Positions 40,710 to 49,018 are shown, counted from the first letter of the stretch. The stretch is DNA of 64,000 bases from Rhizobium tropici CIAT 899 (GCF_000330885.1 NC_020059.1:2469001-2533000); one strand, 5' to 3'. The notes: a model not told the origin generated them from the letters alone. Program-made: numbers and translations.

Positions 40710-41186
40710 ATGGTTGAAAAGGTACCGATGACGCAGAACGGGTTCGTCAAGCTGCAGGAAGAACTGCGCTGGCGTCAGCAGGAGGAGCGCCCGCGAATCA
40801 TCGAGGCAATTGCAGAAGCGCGCGCCCATGGCGATCTCTCTGAAAATGCCGAGTACCATGCAGCCAAGGAAGCCCAGAGCCACAATGAAGGCCGCATCAG
40901 CGAACTCGAAGACCTGACGGCGCGCGCCGAAGTCATCGATCTCACCAAGATGTCCGGCTCGAAGATCAAGTTCGGCGCCAAGGTCAAGCTCGTCGACGAA
41001 GACACAGAAGAAGAGAAGATCTACCAGATCGTCGGCGACCAGGAAGCCGACGTGAAAGCAGGCCGCATCTCCATCTCCTCCCCGATCGCCCGCGCTCTGA
41101 TCGGCAAGGAAGTCGGCGATTCCATCGAGGTCAATGCACCCGGCGGCGCCAAGGGCTACGAAATTCTCTCCATCACTTGGGGCTGA
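40710..41186 (+). CDS. greA: Transcript cleavage factor GreA
   Basis: A 158-residue factor that reactivates backtracked RNA polymerase. The N-terminal coiled coil has [30 protein letters not shown], whose tip DLSENAEY carries the acidic residues that stimulate cleavage. The C-terminal FKBP-like domain has [20 protein letters not shown] and [20 protein letters not shown]. The length is that of E. coli GreA. The lpcC gene follows after 6 bp, so they are one transcript. The 253-bp upstream region holds the carB hairpin and the greA promoter. Confidence 0.97.
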   Translation: MVEKVPMTQNGFVKLQEELRWRQQEERPRIIEAIAEARAHGDLSENAEYHAAKEAQSHNEGRISELEDLTARAEVIDLTKMSGSKIKFGAKVKLVDEDTEEEKIYQIVGDQEADVKAGRISISSPIARALIGKEVGDSIEVNAPGGAKGYEILSITWG

Positions 41187-41192
41187 TCGCCC

Positions 41193-42272
41193 GTGCGCGA
41201 TCGCGAGACAGCGCATGCGAGCGATCTCCGCGAGATCGAAATCATAGCAACGAATTTCAAACGGCGGCTTTCCGGCGTTACGTCCACGATCGTGCAGCTC
41301 ATCCCCAAGCAGGTCGAGCTCGGCTATCATATCGCCACACTCGGCCCCGGCCTGCCGGAGAACCTGCCAAGGCTCGGCTGGCTCCGCCTGCCCGGTCTGT
41401 GGATGAAGCCGCGCCGCTATCGCGTCCGCATTTGGCATGCCCGCCGCAACAACGAAATGCTGGTGGGCTTGCTGTTGCGCTCCGTTCTGCGCATGCCCCT
41501 CAAGCTCGTCTTTACCTCGGCCGCCCAGCGCCGCCACACCGGCTATACGCGCTGGCTGATCCGCCGCATGGATGCCGTGATCGCCACCAGCACCCGCTCG
41601 GGCAGTTTTCTCGAAGTGCCGCACACCGTCATCCAGCACGGCGTCGACCTCAACAGCTTCCATCCGCCGGAAAAGCCCGATGACCGCATGGCCGCAACCG
41701 GCCTGCCCGGCACCTATCTGATCGGCTGCTTCGGCCGCGTCCGCCATCAGAAGGGCACGGATCTCTTCGTCAGGGCGATGATCGAGCTGTTGCCGCGCTA
41801 TCCGGACTGGACGGCCGTCGTCTGCGGCCGCGTGACATCAGAGCATCGCGGCTTTGGCGAGCAGTTGCAAAAGATGGTGGCGGATGCAGGCCTCACCGAT
41901 CGCATCCGCTTCATGGGCGAAGTCGACGATATCAAGCCCTGGTATCGCCGCGCCACCCTCTATGTCGCGCCTTCCCGCAACGAGGGTTTCGGTCTGACGC
42001 CGCTGGAAGCCATGGCTTCCCGCACCGCCGTCGTCGCCTCGGATGCAGGCGCCTATGCCGAAATGATCGTGCCGAGCGAAACCGGCGCCGTGGTGCCGGC
42101 GGGTGATGGCGAAGCTCTCACCAGAGCGATCGCCTTCTATCTGGCCAATCCGGAGGAAACCCTTCGCCAGGGAGAAAATGCCGTGCGCCATGTGCGCAGC
42201 GAATTCGCCCTGGAAAAGGAAGCGACCGCCATCGGCGACGTCTACAAGCGGCTGCTCGTCGCCAACAAGTGA
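41193..42272 (+). CDS. lpcC: LPS core mannosyltransferase, LpcC-like (GT4)
   Basis: A 359-residue glycosyltransferase of the GT4 type. It begins IEIIATNFKRRLSGVTSTIVQLIP. The C-terminal donor-binding domain shows IGCFGRVRHQKGTDLFVRAM and the E-x7-E motif in PSRNEGFGLTPLEAMA. Rhizobium LpcC (LpsB in Sinorhizobium) adds mannose to the inner core Kdo of lipopolysaccharide using a GDP-sugar. Adjacency to greA fits what I recall for rhizobia. It starts at GTG 41193, 6 bp after greA. It converges with the next glycosyltransferase gene, with only 9 bp between stops. Confidence 0.85.
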   Translation: MRDRETAHASDLREIEIIATNFKRRLSGVTSTIVQLIPKQVELGYHIATLGPGLPENLPRLGWLRLPGLWMKPRRYRVRIWHARRNNEMLVGLLLRSVLRMPLKLVFTSAAQRRHTGYTRWLIRRMDAVIATSTRSGSFLEVPHTVIQHGVDLNSFHPPEKPDDRMAATGLPGTYLIGCFGRVRHQKGTDLFVRAMIELLPRYPDWTAVVCGRVTSEHRGFGEQLQKMVADAGLTDRIRFMGEVDDIKPWYRRATLYVAPSRNEGFGLTPLEAMASRTAVVASDAGAYAEMIVPSETGAVVPAGDGEALTRAIAFYLANPEETLRQGENAVRHVRSEFALEKEATAIGDVYKRLLVANK

Positions 42273-42281
42273 GCGGATCAA

Positions 42282-43205
42282 TCAGCGGCCGAGATCGATG
42301 CGCTTGCGCTCGATGAAATCGATCATCGAACGATCCTCCACCATGTCTTCCTCGATGCTTTTGACGATGAACAGGACCTTGTCCCGATATTTCGTCGCAC
42401 TGCTGTCATAGGTCCAACCCCGCGCCAGCTTCTCCATCAGCTCCTGCCGGGATTTCGTATAATAGTGGTTCAGCTGCAGAAAACGGTTCGAATAGAACTC
42501 GGGTGACTTCCGTGCACGCCGGGTAAACCGCTTGCCCGCGTCATTGGCCGTCAGATCGCCGTAGGCCCGCGTCCGGAACTGGTGCACACTGACTTCGGTT
42601 ACTTCACATGGATCGACGATACACTTGAAATTGCTGACGTTTTCCTTCGTCGTCATTGGATCGGCGCCGCGCATCGTATAATTCAACGTTAACAGTCCGT
42701 CCGGCGGCGTTTCATGGCCGCTGGTCGCAAACATATGCCAGGGCAGCGAGACATTCGGGAAATCGCCGACGGCTTCCAACGCCTGCTCGACCGTCGCTGC
42801 CTCCTTCGGTAGGAGGAATTCGTCCACATCGATAAACGCCATCCAGCGGTAGTCACCGCCGAAATTCAGGATGGCATGCGCGAAGGTAATGACCTGGCCG
42901 TTTAATACCGCCGCTGTCGCCGCATCGCGCATGCGCCCTGCCCAGGGGACAATCGTCAACGCATCTTCAGAGAGCAGGCTACGAAGAAGCGAACAGGTCT
43001 CATCCGTCGATCCATTATCATAGATATAGAAGTGACGAATGCCGACCGCTTGGTGAAAGCGCACCCATTCCTCGATATAACGAGCCTCGTTTTTCACACA
43101 GGCGGCGATGGCGATGCCGTGGCGCCCTGCCCTTGGCTCGGGCGAATCAATGGACAGCTTCTTGGCGTCGGACGCCTTGGGTTTCAGCCAGCGCATAAGC
43201 TTCAT
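42282..43205 (-). CDS. Glycosyltransferase, GT2/GT92-like
   Basis: A 307-residue cytoplasmic glycosyltransferase. After a basic N-terminus, AIAACVKNEARYIEEWVRFHQAVGIRHFYIYDNGSTDET matches the Glyco_tranf_2_4/GT92 start; the metal-binding DxD is in MAFIDVDEFLLPKE, and the acceptor region contains LPWHMFATSGH and QLNHYYTKSRQELMEKL. Proteins of this type decorate surface polysaccharides. It is the third gene of a leftward operon lrp / GxGPS protein / this gene and faces lpcC, so a role in envelope glycan is likely but not shown. Confidence 0.86.
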   Translation of the reverse strand: MKLMRWLKPKASDAKKLSIDSPEPRAGRHGIAIAACVKNEARYIEEWVRFHQAVGIRHFYIYDNGSTDETCSLLRSLLSEDALTIVPWAGRMRDAATAAVLNGQVITFAHAILNFGGDYRWMAFIDVDEFLLPKEAATVEQALEAVGDFPNVSLPWHMFATSGHETPPDGLLTLNYTMRGADPMTTKENVSNFKCIVDPCEVTEVSVHQFRTRAYGDLTANDAGKRFTRRARKSPEFYSNRFLQLNHYYTKSRQELMEKLARGWTYDSSATKYRDKVLFIVKSIEEDMVEDRSMIDFIERKRIDLGR

Positions 43206-43251
43206 TCCATCGACCCTAATTTCACAGCAGGCTCGCCGGCTCCGGCAAAGA

Positions 43252-44160
43252 TCACGCCCGCGGCTTCAACGCAAACCTGTCGTCGTAGCCAAAATCATAT
43301 TTGAGCAACGCCGAAACGCCGGAATAGTTGACGAAAGAGACCCCGCGCTCGACTGCAATTTGCCGTGCAAGTACGAGATGCTCGATGATGCGGGCTTCAG
43401 CGCGCGCGATGCCGGAAAAAGCGGTATCTCCGGCGGTCTCATAAAAGCGGGGCTCGCCGGCATTGGAGATATCGATCCCCAGAAAGCCGACTTGATGCTT
43501 CGCGCAGTAGAGAGCGAATTGCAGGGCCGAGACGGCAACGGATCCGCCCAGAAAAACTCCGCGATCAGGCGAAAGCGAAAAACCTGCCGAACCCTCAGCA
43601 TCCAATCGCACATATTGCAGTTTTTTGAGATCGTCGAGGGAACGGCGGCGCGCACCATAGGGCTTGCGGATATCGTCGATCAGGATGATCGTCTTGTCCG
43701 CCAGCCAGCTTTTGTCGATCTCGCAGAGCGCACGCAGCACCGCCACGGAAAACAGGCAAAGCGAACCGGGAGCCACCTTCTCGCGCAGTATGTCGAGATG
43801 CCGCCAGACAAAACGTTCATCCTCGACTGCAATTGCCAAAGGCTCGGAGATTGTGTCGCCTGACAGGCCGATGGCACCATTCAAAAGAATGGCGCTGCGG
43901 AATTCCAGGCCGCTCAGATCGCTATCGCGAATCGACGGGCCTGACCCGACGATGTAGACCGCATCGCCGCAGCGTTCGCGCAGACGGTCCATGCCCGCAA
44001 GGCTCGCGACCTTGACGCCGCGGTAAAGCACCTCGCTGACATTCTGGCTGCGGACGATGCTGAGCCCCGGAAACCAGTCCTGCACATGAGCCCGCGAGCC
44101 GCCCAGGAAAAGGCGCACGCCGGATTTGATCAGCGACCGATACCAAGGGCGATCTGCCAT
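43252..44160 (-). CDS. GxGPS-motif Rossmann-like protein (DUF115/GT42-like)
   Basis: A 302-residue soluble protein. The central feature is VYIVGSGPSIRDSDLSGLEFR (about 68-88), followed by ILLNGAIGL, a pattern shared by DUF115/MptE-like proteins and by GT42 sialyltransferases, where it binds the nucleotide. Later segments are AIAVEDERFVWRHLDILREK, GVFLGGSVAVSALQFALYCA and VGFLGIDISNAGEPRFYE. Its start is 4 bp after the lrp stop, and the glycosyltransferase gene follows after 46 bp. I infer a glycan-related transferase; the sugar and acceptor cannot be read from the sequence. Confidence 0.7.
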   Translation of the reverse strand: MADRPWYRSLIKSGVRLFLGGSRAHVQDWFPGLSIVRSQNVSEVLYRGVKVASLAGMDRLRERCGDAVYIVGSGPSIRDSDLSGLEFRSAILLNGAIGLSGDTISEPLAIAVEDERFVWRHLDILREKVAPGSLCLFSVAVLRALCEIDKSWLADKTIILIDDIRKPYGARRRSLDDLKKLQYVRLDAEGSAGFSLSPDRGVFLGGSVAVSALQFALYCAKHQVGFLGIDISNAGEPRFYETAGDTAFSGIARAEARIIEHLVLARQIAVERGVSFVNYSGVSALLKYDFGYDDRFALKPRA

Positions 44161-44164
44161 TCGC

Positions 44165-44632
44165 CTAAAGCTCCACCAGGCCGAGTTTCTTGACTTGCCG
44201 GATGGTCAGCATAGTGCGCACGGTGTCGACATGCTCATTCGCCGTCAGAACTTCGATGACGAAGTCCTGGAAACGGGTAAGATTTTCCGCAACGCAGTGC
44301 AGCAGGAAATCGCTGTCACCGGACACCATCCATGCCTGCCGAACAAGCGGCCACGCGGAAGTCGCGCTGGCGAAAGCCTTGAGGTTCGCCTCCGACTGAT
44401 GCTTCAGGCCGACCATGCAGAATGCCACGAGATCGAAACCCAGTTTCGGGCTGTTCAGCATGGCGTGATAGCCTTCGATGACGCCGGCCTCTTCCAATTT
44501 GCGCACGCGGCGCAGGCATGGCGGCGCCGAAATGCCGACCCGGTCCGCGAGCTCGACGTTGGTCATGCGTCCGTCCCGCTGGAGTTCCCGCAGAATCTTG
44601 ATATCGATAGCATCGAGCTCAGCGCGAAGCAC
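44165..44632 (-). CDS. Lrp/AsnC family regulator
   Basis: A 155-residue feast/famine regulator. The N-terminal helix-turn-helix is DIKILRELQRDGRMTNVELADRVGISAPPCLRRVRKLEEAGVI; the C-terminal RAM domain binds amino acids. The gene is divergent from trxB and leads a leftward operon into two glycan-type genes, with a 4-bp gap to the first. Regulated partners and ligand are unknown. Confidence 0.92.
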   Translation of the reverse strand: MLRAELDAIDIKILRELQRDGRMTNVELADRVGISAPPCLRRVRKLEEAGVIEGYHAMLNSPKLGFDLVAFCMVGLKHQSEANLKAFASATSAWPLVRQAWMVSGDSDFLLHCVAENLTRFQDFVIEVLTANEHVDTVRTMLTIRQVKKLGLVEL

Positions 44633-44869
44633 TTTTTTTGCCTTTCTTTAATTCCCCCTCGCCAGCTTCTATATAAGGCAGGAAAATACGCAAGAAAGTT
44701 TCTCCCGCGTAGTTGATTCTAACACAAAGCAGATTTGCTCTGTGTGTAATGCAAGGCTGCCCTTGAATAAATGCATAAGGCAATCATAAATGAAGCGCGG
44801 ATCGCGAAATCGCCTGTTTTGCGCGCTTGAAGCCGCGGTTTCGCAATCGCCGAATTGAAAGGACTGACT

Positions 44870-45844
44870 ATGCCTGCCCGCCACACGAAGGTGCTCATCA
44901 TCGGTTCCGGCCCAGCCGGTTACACCGCCGCGGTTTATGCCGCGCGCGCGATGCTGCAGCCCGTTCTGATCGCCGGTCTCGAACAGGGCGGCCAGCTGAT
45001 GATCACGACCGATGTCGAGAATTATCCGGGCTTTGCCGATCCGATCCAGGGTCCGTGGCTGATGGAGCAGATGCTGCAGCAGGCCCAGCATGTGGGCGCC
45101 GAGATCGTCAACGACCTCGTGACCGAAGTCGATACCAGCAAGCGTCCTTTCGTTGCCCATACCGACAGCGGCCAGGTCTGGACCGCCGACACTCTCATCA
45201 TTGCCACAGGCGCCAAGGCGAAATGGCTGGGTATCGAGAGCGAACAGCATTTCCAGGGCTTCGGCGTCTCCGCCTGCGCCACCTGTGACGGCTTCTTCTA
45301 TCGCAACAAGGAGGTGATCGTGGTCGGCGGCGGCAACAGCGCTGTCGAGGAAGCACTCTATCTCTCCAACATCGCCAAATCGGTGACGGTGGTGCATCGC
45401 CGCGATACTTTCCGTTCGGAAAAGATCCTGCAGGAGCGCCTGTTCGCCAAGGAAAACGTTAGAATTCTCTGGAACACTGAGGTCGCGGAGATCACCGGCA
45501 CGCCGGCCAAGCCGCCGATGCCGCCATCCGTCACGGGCGCGCGCCTGCGCGATACACGCACTGGCGCCATCACGGAGATGCCGATCGACGGCGTCTTCGT
45601 TGCCATCGGTCATGCGCCGGCGACCGAGCTCTTCAAGGGCAAATTGAAGCTCAAGGACAATGGTTATCTCTGGACCGCACCGGATTCGACCGCGACAAAC
45701 GTCGAAGGCATCTATGCGGCCGGTGATGTGACCGACGATACGTTCCGGCAGGCGATCACGGCAGCAGGAATGGGCTGCATGGCCGCACTTGAAGCGGAAC
45801 GTTATCTGACTGGGCACATGCCCGTCGCCGTGGCTGCGGAGTGA
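44870..45844 (+). CDS. trxB: Thioredoxin reductase
   Basis: A 324-residue NADPH-dependent flavoenzyme that reduces thioredoxin. FAD binding is IIGSGPAGYTAAVYAARA near the start; the redox-active CATC is in SACATCDGFFYRNK (about residue 140), followed by the NADPH motif VVGGGNSAVEEALYL; the C-terminal FAD segment is GIYAAGDVTDDTFRQAITAAGMGC. ATG 44870 has AAAGGA upstream. The LsrB gene begins 23 bp downstream, so reduction state and regulator are co-expressed. Confidence 0.96.
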   Translation: MPARHTKVLIIGSGPAGYTAAVYAARAMLQPVLIAGLEQGGQLMITTDVENYPGFADPIQGPWLMEQMLQQAQHVGAEIVNDLVTEVDTSKRPFVAHTDSGQVWTADTLIIATGAKAKWLGIESEQHFQGFGVSACATCDGFFYRNKEVIVVGGGNSAVEEALYLSNIAKSVTVVHRRDTFRSEKILQERLFAKENVRILWNTEVAEITGTPAKPPMPPSVTGARLRDTRTGAITEMPIDGVFVAIGHAPATELFKGKLKLKDNGYLWTAPDSTATNVEGIYAAGDVTDDTFRQAITAAGMGCMAALEAERYLTGHMPVAVAAE

Positions 45845-45867
45845 TGCAGCCGATGAGGGGAAACGGC

Positions 45868-46764
45868 ATGCCATTGGATTGGGACAAGCTGCGTATCTTT
45901 CACGCGGCTGCCGAAGCGGGTTCGTTCACGCATGCGGCGGACAAGTTGCATTTGTCCCAATCCGCCATCAGCCGCCAGGTCAGCGCTCTTGAGCAGGATG
46001 TCGGCATAAAACTCTTCCACCGCCATGCGCGCGGCCTCATCCTGACGGAACAGGGCGAGCTGCTTTATCGCACCGCTCACGACGTTTTGCTGAAGCTCGA
46101 AACGGTCAAGATGCAATTGACCGAGACGACCGACAAGCCAAGCGGCAAACTGCGGGTGACGACGACCGTTGGCCTCGGCCAGGGCTGGCTCACCGACAAG
46201 ATCCAGGAATTCCTGCAGCTTTATCCTGACATGTCGATCCAGCTCATCCTCGACAATGAGGAGCTGGACGTGAACATGCGTCACGCCGATTGCGCCATCC
46301 GTCTGCGCCAGCCGCAACAATCGGATCTGATCCAGCGCAAGCTCTTTACCGTGCACATGCACGTCTATGCCGCCCCCTCCTATATCAACCGCTACGGCGA
46401 GCCGCAGTCGGTCGAGGATCTGGACGAGCATCGCATCATCAGCTTTGGCGAACCGGCACCAAACTACCTGCTGGATGTCAACTGGCTCGAGATTGCCGGC
46501 CGCTCATCCGACAACAAGCGCGCTCCGCATCTGCAGATCAACAGCCAGACGTCGATCAAGCGCGCCTGCCTGCTTGGCATCGGCATCGCAGTACTGCCCG
46601 ATTATATCGTCGGTCGCGACCCAGGCCTCATTCAACTCGCGATCAATGCAGACGTGCCGTCCTTCGACACCTATTTCTGCTATCCGGACGAAATGAAGAA
46701 TGCGGCCAAGCTCAAGGTTTTCCGTGATTTTATCGTCGCGAAAGCGCGCAACTGGAATTTCTGA
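45868..46764 (+). CDS. lsrB: LysR regulator LsrB/VtlR
   Basis: A 298-residue LysR protein that I recognise as the LsrB (Sinorhizobium) / VtlR (Brucella, Agrobacterium) orthologue from the sequence (PLDWDKLRIFHAAAEAGSFTHAA) and its place directly after trxB. ATG 45868 has GAGGGG seven bases upstream. Cys142, Cys234 and Cys271 are present; allowing for a start four residues earlier, the first two correspond to positions 146 and 238 that I recall as redox-sensing in S. meliloti LsrB. In related bacteria it activates the AbcR sRNAs, and two such genes follow here within 330 bp. LsrB mutants are affected in oxidative stress resistance and symbiosis. Confidence 0.9.
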   Translation: MPLDWDKLRIFHAAAEAGSFTHAADKLHLSQSAISRQVSALEQDVGIKLFHRHARGLILTEQGELLYRTAHDVLLKLETVKMQLTETTDKPSGKLRVTTTVGLGQGWLTDKIQEFLQLYPDMSIQLILDNEELDVNMRHADCAIRLRQPQQSDLIQRKLFTVHMHVYAAPSYINRYGEPQSVEDLDEHRIISFGEPAPNYLLDVNWLEIAGRSSDNKRAPHLQINSQTSIKRACLLGIGIAVLPDYIVGRDPGLIQLAINADVPSFDTYFCYPDEMKNAAKLKVFRDFIVAKARNWNF

Positions 46765-46824
46765 CGAAGGTAAGTTACTGATAACCAACTCTTTTTAGGA
46801 CCAGCATACGAGCCGCGCATATGA

Positions 46825-46880
46825 TGCATAGCTGATATGCACAAATGAGAGTTGAAGCCTGCACATTTAACTACCATATC
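46825..46880 (+). promoter_or_regulatory. Promoter and LsrB/VtlR-type dyad of the first AbcR-like sRNA
   Basis: TGCAT-N7-ATGCA (46825-46841) is an inverted repeat of LysR T-N11-A type. It is followed by TTGAAG (46852-46857), a 17-bp spacer and CATATC (46875-46880). The dyad centre falls near -54 to -60 from the expected start, suited to LysR activation. The same arrangement occurs upstream of the second sRNA, and that repetition is the main support. Confidence 0.72.
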
Positions 46881-46886
46881 GCACAT

Positions 46887-47002
46887 AGCTGATGCACACG
46901 GTGGCTTTTCCTCCCAGTTCCACCGCATTGGCTGTTCCCCTCTGGAGGTTTTTGACCTTCATACCTATAGGGCCCTGGTTCACTCCGGAGGCCCTTTTTT
47001 TT
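46887..47002 (+). ncRNA. abcR: AbcR-like trans-acting sRNA (alpha-r15 family), first copy
   Basis: About 116 nt. It contains the single-stranded anti-Shine-Dalgarno-like motif CTCCCAG (46911-46917) seen in AbcR RNAs that silence ABC-transporter mRNAs through Hfq, a second CCTCTGGAGG element, and an intrinsic terminator (AGGGCC...GGAGGCCCTTTTTTTT ending about 47002). The 5' end near 46887 is inferred from the promoter. The location directly after lsrB matches the AbcR1/AbcR2 locus of Agrobacterium and Sinorhizobium. Numbering as AbcR1 or AbcR2 cannot be decided here. Confidence 0.87.
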
Positions 47003-47027
47003 GCTCTTTTGTCCCAGACACGCCAAA

Positions 47028-47083
47028 TGCATAACTGCCATGCACAAAAAAGCATTGCGCACTGCACAAATTAACATCATAAC
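47028..47083 (+). promoter_or_regulatory. Promoter and LsrB/VtlR-type dyad of the second AbcR-like sRNA
   Basis: TGCAT-N7-ATGCA (47028-47044) is followed by TTGCGC (47055-47060), a 17-bp spacer and CATAAC (47078-47083). Spacing from dyad to -35 (10 bp) and from -35 to -10 (17 bp) is the same as in the first copy, although the intervening bases differ; selection on these elements is therefore likely. Confidence 0.72.
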
Positions 47084-47089
47084 GCACAC

Positions 47090-47206
47090 AGCTGATGCAC
47101 ACGGTGGCTTTTCCTCCCAGTTCCACCGCATTGGCTGTTCCCCTCTGGAGGTTTTGACCTTCACACCTATAAGGGCCCTGGTTCATACCGGTGGCCCTCT
47201 TTTTTT
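47090..47206 (+). ncRNA. abcR: AbcR-like trans-acting sRNA (alpha-r15 family), second copy
   Basis: About 117 nt, 203 bp after the first copy and almost identical to it: the first 70 nt appear unchanged, including CTCCCAG (47114-47120), and differences are concentrated near the terminator (AGGGCCC...GGTGGCCCTCTTTTTTT). It has its own promoter and terminator. Such tandem sRNAs regulate nutrient-uptake mRNAs redundantly in relatives. Transcript ends are inferred. Confidence 0.87.
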
Positions 47207-47271
47207 GCCCAATTTCTAAGCACGCATATCGGCAGCCTTGCCGAAAAATAATATTCGGCGTCGCCCTTGAT

Positions 47272-47313
47272 ATATCGAAAATCGTCGATACATAAATCGT
47301 AATTATTCGATAT
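47272..47313. promoter_or_regulatory. Inverted-repeat operator upstream of the ArsR gene
   Basis: ATATCGA (47272-47278) and TCGATAT (47307-47313) form a dyad with related ATCG repeats inside, ending 15 bp before the start codon. The position and A+T-rich dyad suit an ArsR-type operator, giving autoregulation and perhaps control of the downstream ene-reductase. Confidence 0.5.
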
Positions 47314-47328
47314 TGGGTGGTGAACACC

Positions 47329-47622
47329 ATGGACAAGAACGAGATATTGAAGGCTTTGGCCAATCCGGCCCGGCTGGAAATCCTCAACCACCTGAAAGAT
47401 CCGGAAACACATTTTCCGACGCAGGAACACCCGCTGGAGCTTGGTGTCTGCGCCAGTCAGTTCGAGCGCTGTGGTCTCTCTCAGTCCACCGTCTCTGCCC
47501 ACCTCGGCACGCTTCATCGCGCCGGCCTGGTAACAACCAAGCGCCTCGGCCAATGGATTTTCTACAAGCGCAACGAGGAAACAATCGCCGAATTCCTCGC
47601 GGCCATGGAGAAGGAACTCTGA
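47329..47622 (+). CDS. ArsR family regulator
   Basis: A 97-residue winged-helix repressor. ALANPARLEILNHL is the typical ArsR beginning and CGLSQSTVSAHLGTLHRAGLV the recognition helix; cysteines in GVCASQFERCG lie just before it, at the site where several ArsR proteins bind metal or sense thiol modification. ATG 47329 is used; in-frame GTGs lie upstream. It is 151 bp upstream of an Old Yellow Enzyme gene on the same strand, so it probably controls that gene in response to electrophiles, comparable to other ArsR/OYE pairs. Confidence 0.9.
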   Translation: MDKNEILKALANPARLEILNHLKDPETHFPTQEHPLELGVCASQFERCGLSQSTVSAHLGTLHRAGLVTTKRLGQWIFYKRNEETIAEFLAAMEKEL

Positions 47623-47773
47623 AAATGTGGGCTGCTCTCCCCGCACCCATGCTCACGTCCTTCGCAACCGCCGCGATCTTCCCCAAAAAGCTGCTGCCTT
47701 AACCCATAGCTCCCCGGCCTTGGCTGCCGCCTCCTCCTGATTTCTCCCTCCCCCAAAAGAAAGGACTAACCCC

Positions 47774-48886
47774 ATGACCAAATTATTCGAACCGACGAAG
47801 CTCGGCGATATTTCCATCGCCAACCGCATCGTCATGGCGCCCCTGACGCGCAATCGCTCGCCGAATGCTGTGCCGAACGATCTGAACGTCAAATATTATG
47901 CCCAGCGGGCAACCGCGGGCCTGATCATCACCGAGGCAACGGCAATCACCCATCAAGGTCAGGGCTACGCCAACGTTCCCGGCCTTTACAGCAAGGAAGC
48001 GCTCGACGGCTGGAAGAAGGTGACGGACGCCGTGCACGCCAATGGCGGCAAGATCGTCGTGCAGATGTGGCATGTCGGCCGTATCTCCCATACCACCCTG
48101 CAGCCGAATGGCGGCAAGCCGGTCTCGTCGACCTCCAGGCGCGCTGAAAATTCGAAGACCTATCTGGTCAACGGCGACGGCACCGGTGGCTTTACCGACG
48201 TCTCGGAGCCACGTGCACTCGAAACCTCGGAAATCCCGGGTATCATCGAAGATTATCGCAAGGCCGCCCGCGCCGCCATCGATGCCGGTTTCGACGGCGT
48301 CGAGATCCATGGTGCCAACGGCTATCTGATCGACCAGTTCCTGCGCGGCGATATCAACGATCGCACCGACCAGTATGGCGGCTCGATCGAGAACCGTACC
48401 CGCTTCCTGTTCGAAGTGGTCGATGCGGTCTCCAAGGAAGTGGGCGCTGGCCGCACGGCAATCCGCATTTCTCCCGTCACGCCCTCTGGCGATGCCAGCG
48501 ACCCAGCTCCCCAGCAGCTCTTCACCCGGGTCGTCGAAGGCCTGGCGAAATACGGCCTTGCCTATATCCATGTCGTGGAAGGCCAGACCGGCGGCAAGCG
48601 CGACTTCCTGCCCTTCGACTACGACGCGCTGCACGCGGCCTATAAGGCAGCAGGCGGCAAGGCAGGCTGGATGCTCAACAATGCTTATACCCGCGAGATG
48701 GCGATCGAAGCCGTCGACAGCGGCAAGGCCGATGTCGTTGCCTTCGGCAAGCCGTTTATCTCCAATCCGGATCTTGTCCGCCGCCTGAAGGAAAACGCAC
48801 CGCTCGCCCAATGGGATCAGACAACGCTCTACGGCGGCGGCGCCAAGGGTTACGACGACTATCCGACCTTGGACCAAGCGGCCTGA
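47774..48886 (+). CDS. Old Yellow Enzyme family ene-reductase (NemA-like)
   Basis: A 370-residue FMN-dependent reductase that reduces activated C=C bonds or nitro groups with NADPH. The N-terminus LFEPTKLGDISIANRIVMAPLTRNR, the substrate-binding His/Asn in EIHGANGYLIDQFL, the Tyr/Gly segment DQYGGSIENRTRF, and the terminal phosphate-binding VAFGKPFISNPDL are standard for the family. AAAGGA precedes the ATG. It follows the ArsR gene and ends at a strong terminator. Confidence 0.94.
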   Translation: MTKLFEPTKLGDISIANRIVMAPLTRNRSPNAVPNDLNVKYYAQRATAGLIITEATAITHQGQGYANVPGLYSKEALDGWKKVTDAVHANGGKIVVQMWHVGRISHTTLQPNGGKPVSSTSRRAENSKTYLVNGDGTGGFTDVSEPRALETSEIPGIIEDYRKAARAAIDAGFDGVEIHGANGYLIDQFLRGDINDRTDQYGGSIENRTRFLFEVVDAVSKEVGAGRTAIRISPVTPSGDASDPAPQQLFTRVVEGLAKYGLAYIHVVEGQTGGKRDFLPFDYDALHAAYKAAGGKAGWMLNNAYTREMAIEAVDSGKADVVAFGKPFISNPDLVRRLKENAPLAQWDQTTLYGGGAKGYDDYPTLDQAA

Positions 48887-48922
48887 TCTGGGCCTTTCAG
48901 CCAGATTCTGATATCAGCAAGG

Positions 48923-48953
48923 AGCCCTCGCAACCTGGATTGCGAGGGCTTTC
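48923..48953 (+). terminator. Intrinsic terminator of the ene-reductase gene
   Basis: AGCCCTCGCAA (48923-48933) pairs perfectly with TTGCGAGGGCT (48940-48950), followed by TTCC, 36 bp after the stop. Confidence 0.8.
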
Positions 48954-49018
48954 CATATCGGTGTTTGAAATCGATGAATAAGTCAGACTGACGAGGCAAG
49001 GGCTCGTCCCGAGCAAGC

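Noticed and set aside
46887..47206. Tandem repeat considered as a CRISPR fragment or mobile-element remnant
   Set aside because: Two units of about 203 bp, each with promoter, conserved sRNA motifs and terminator; there are no short repeat-spacer units or terminal inverted repeats.
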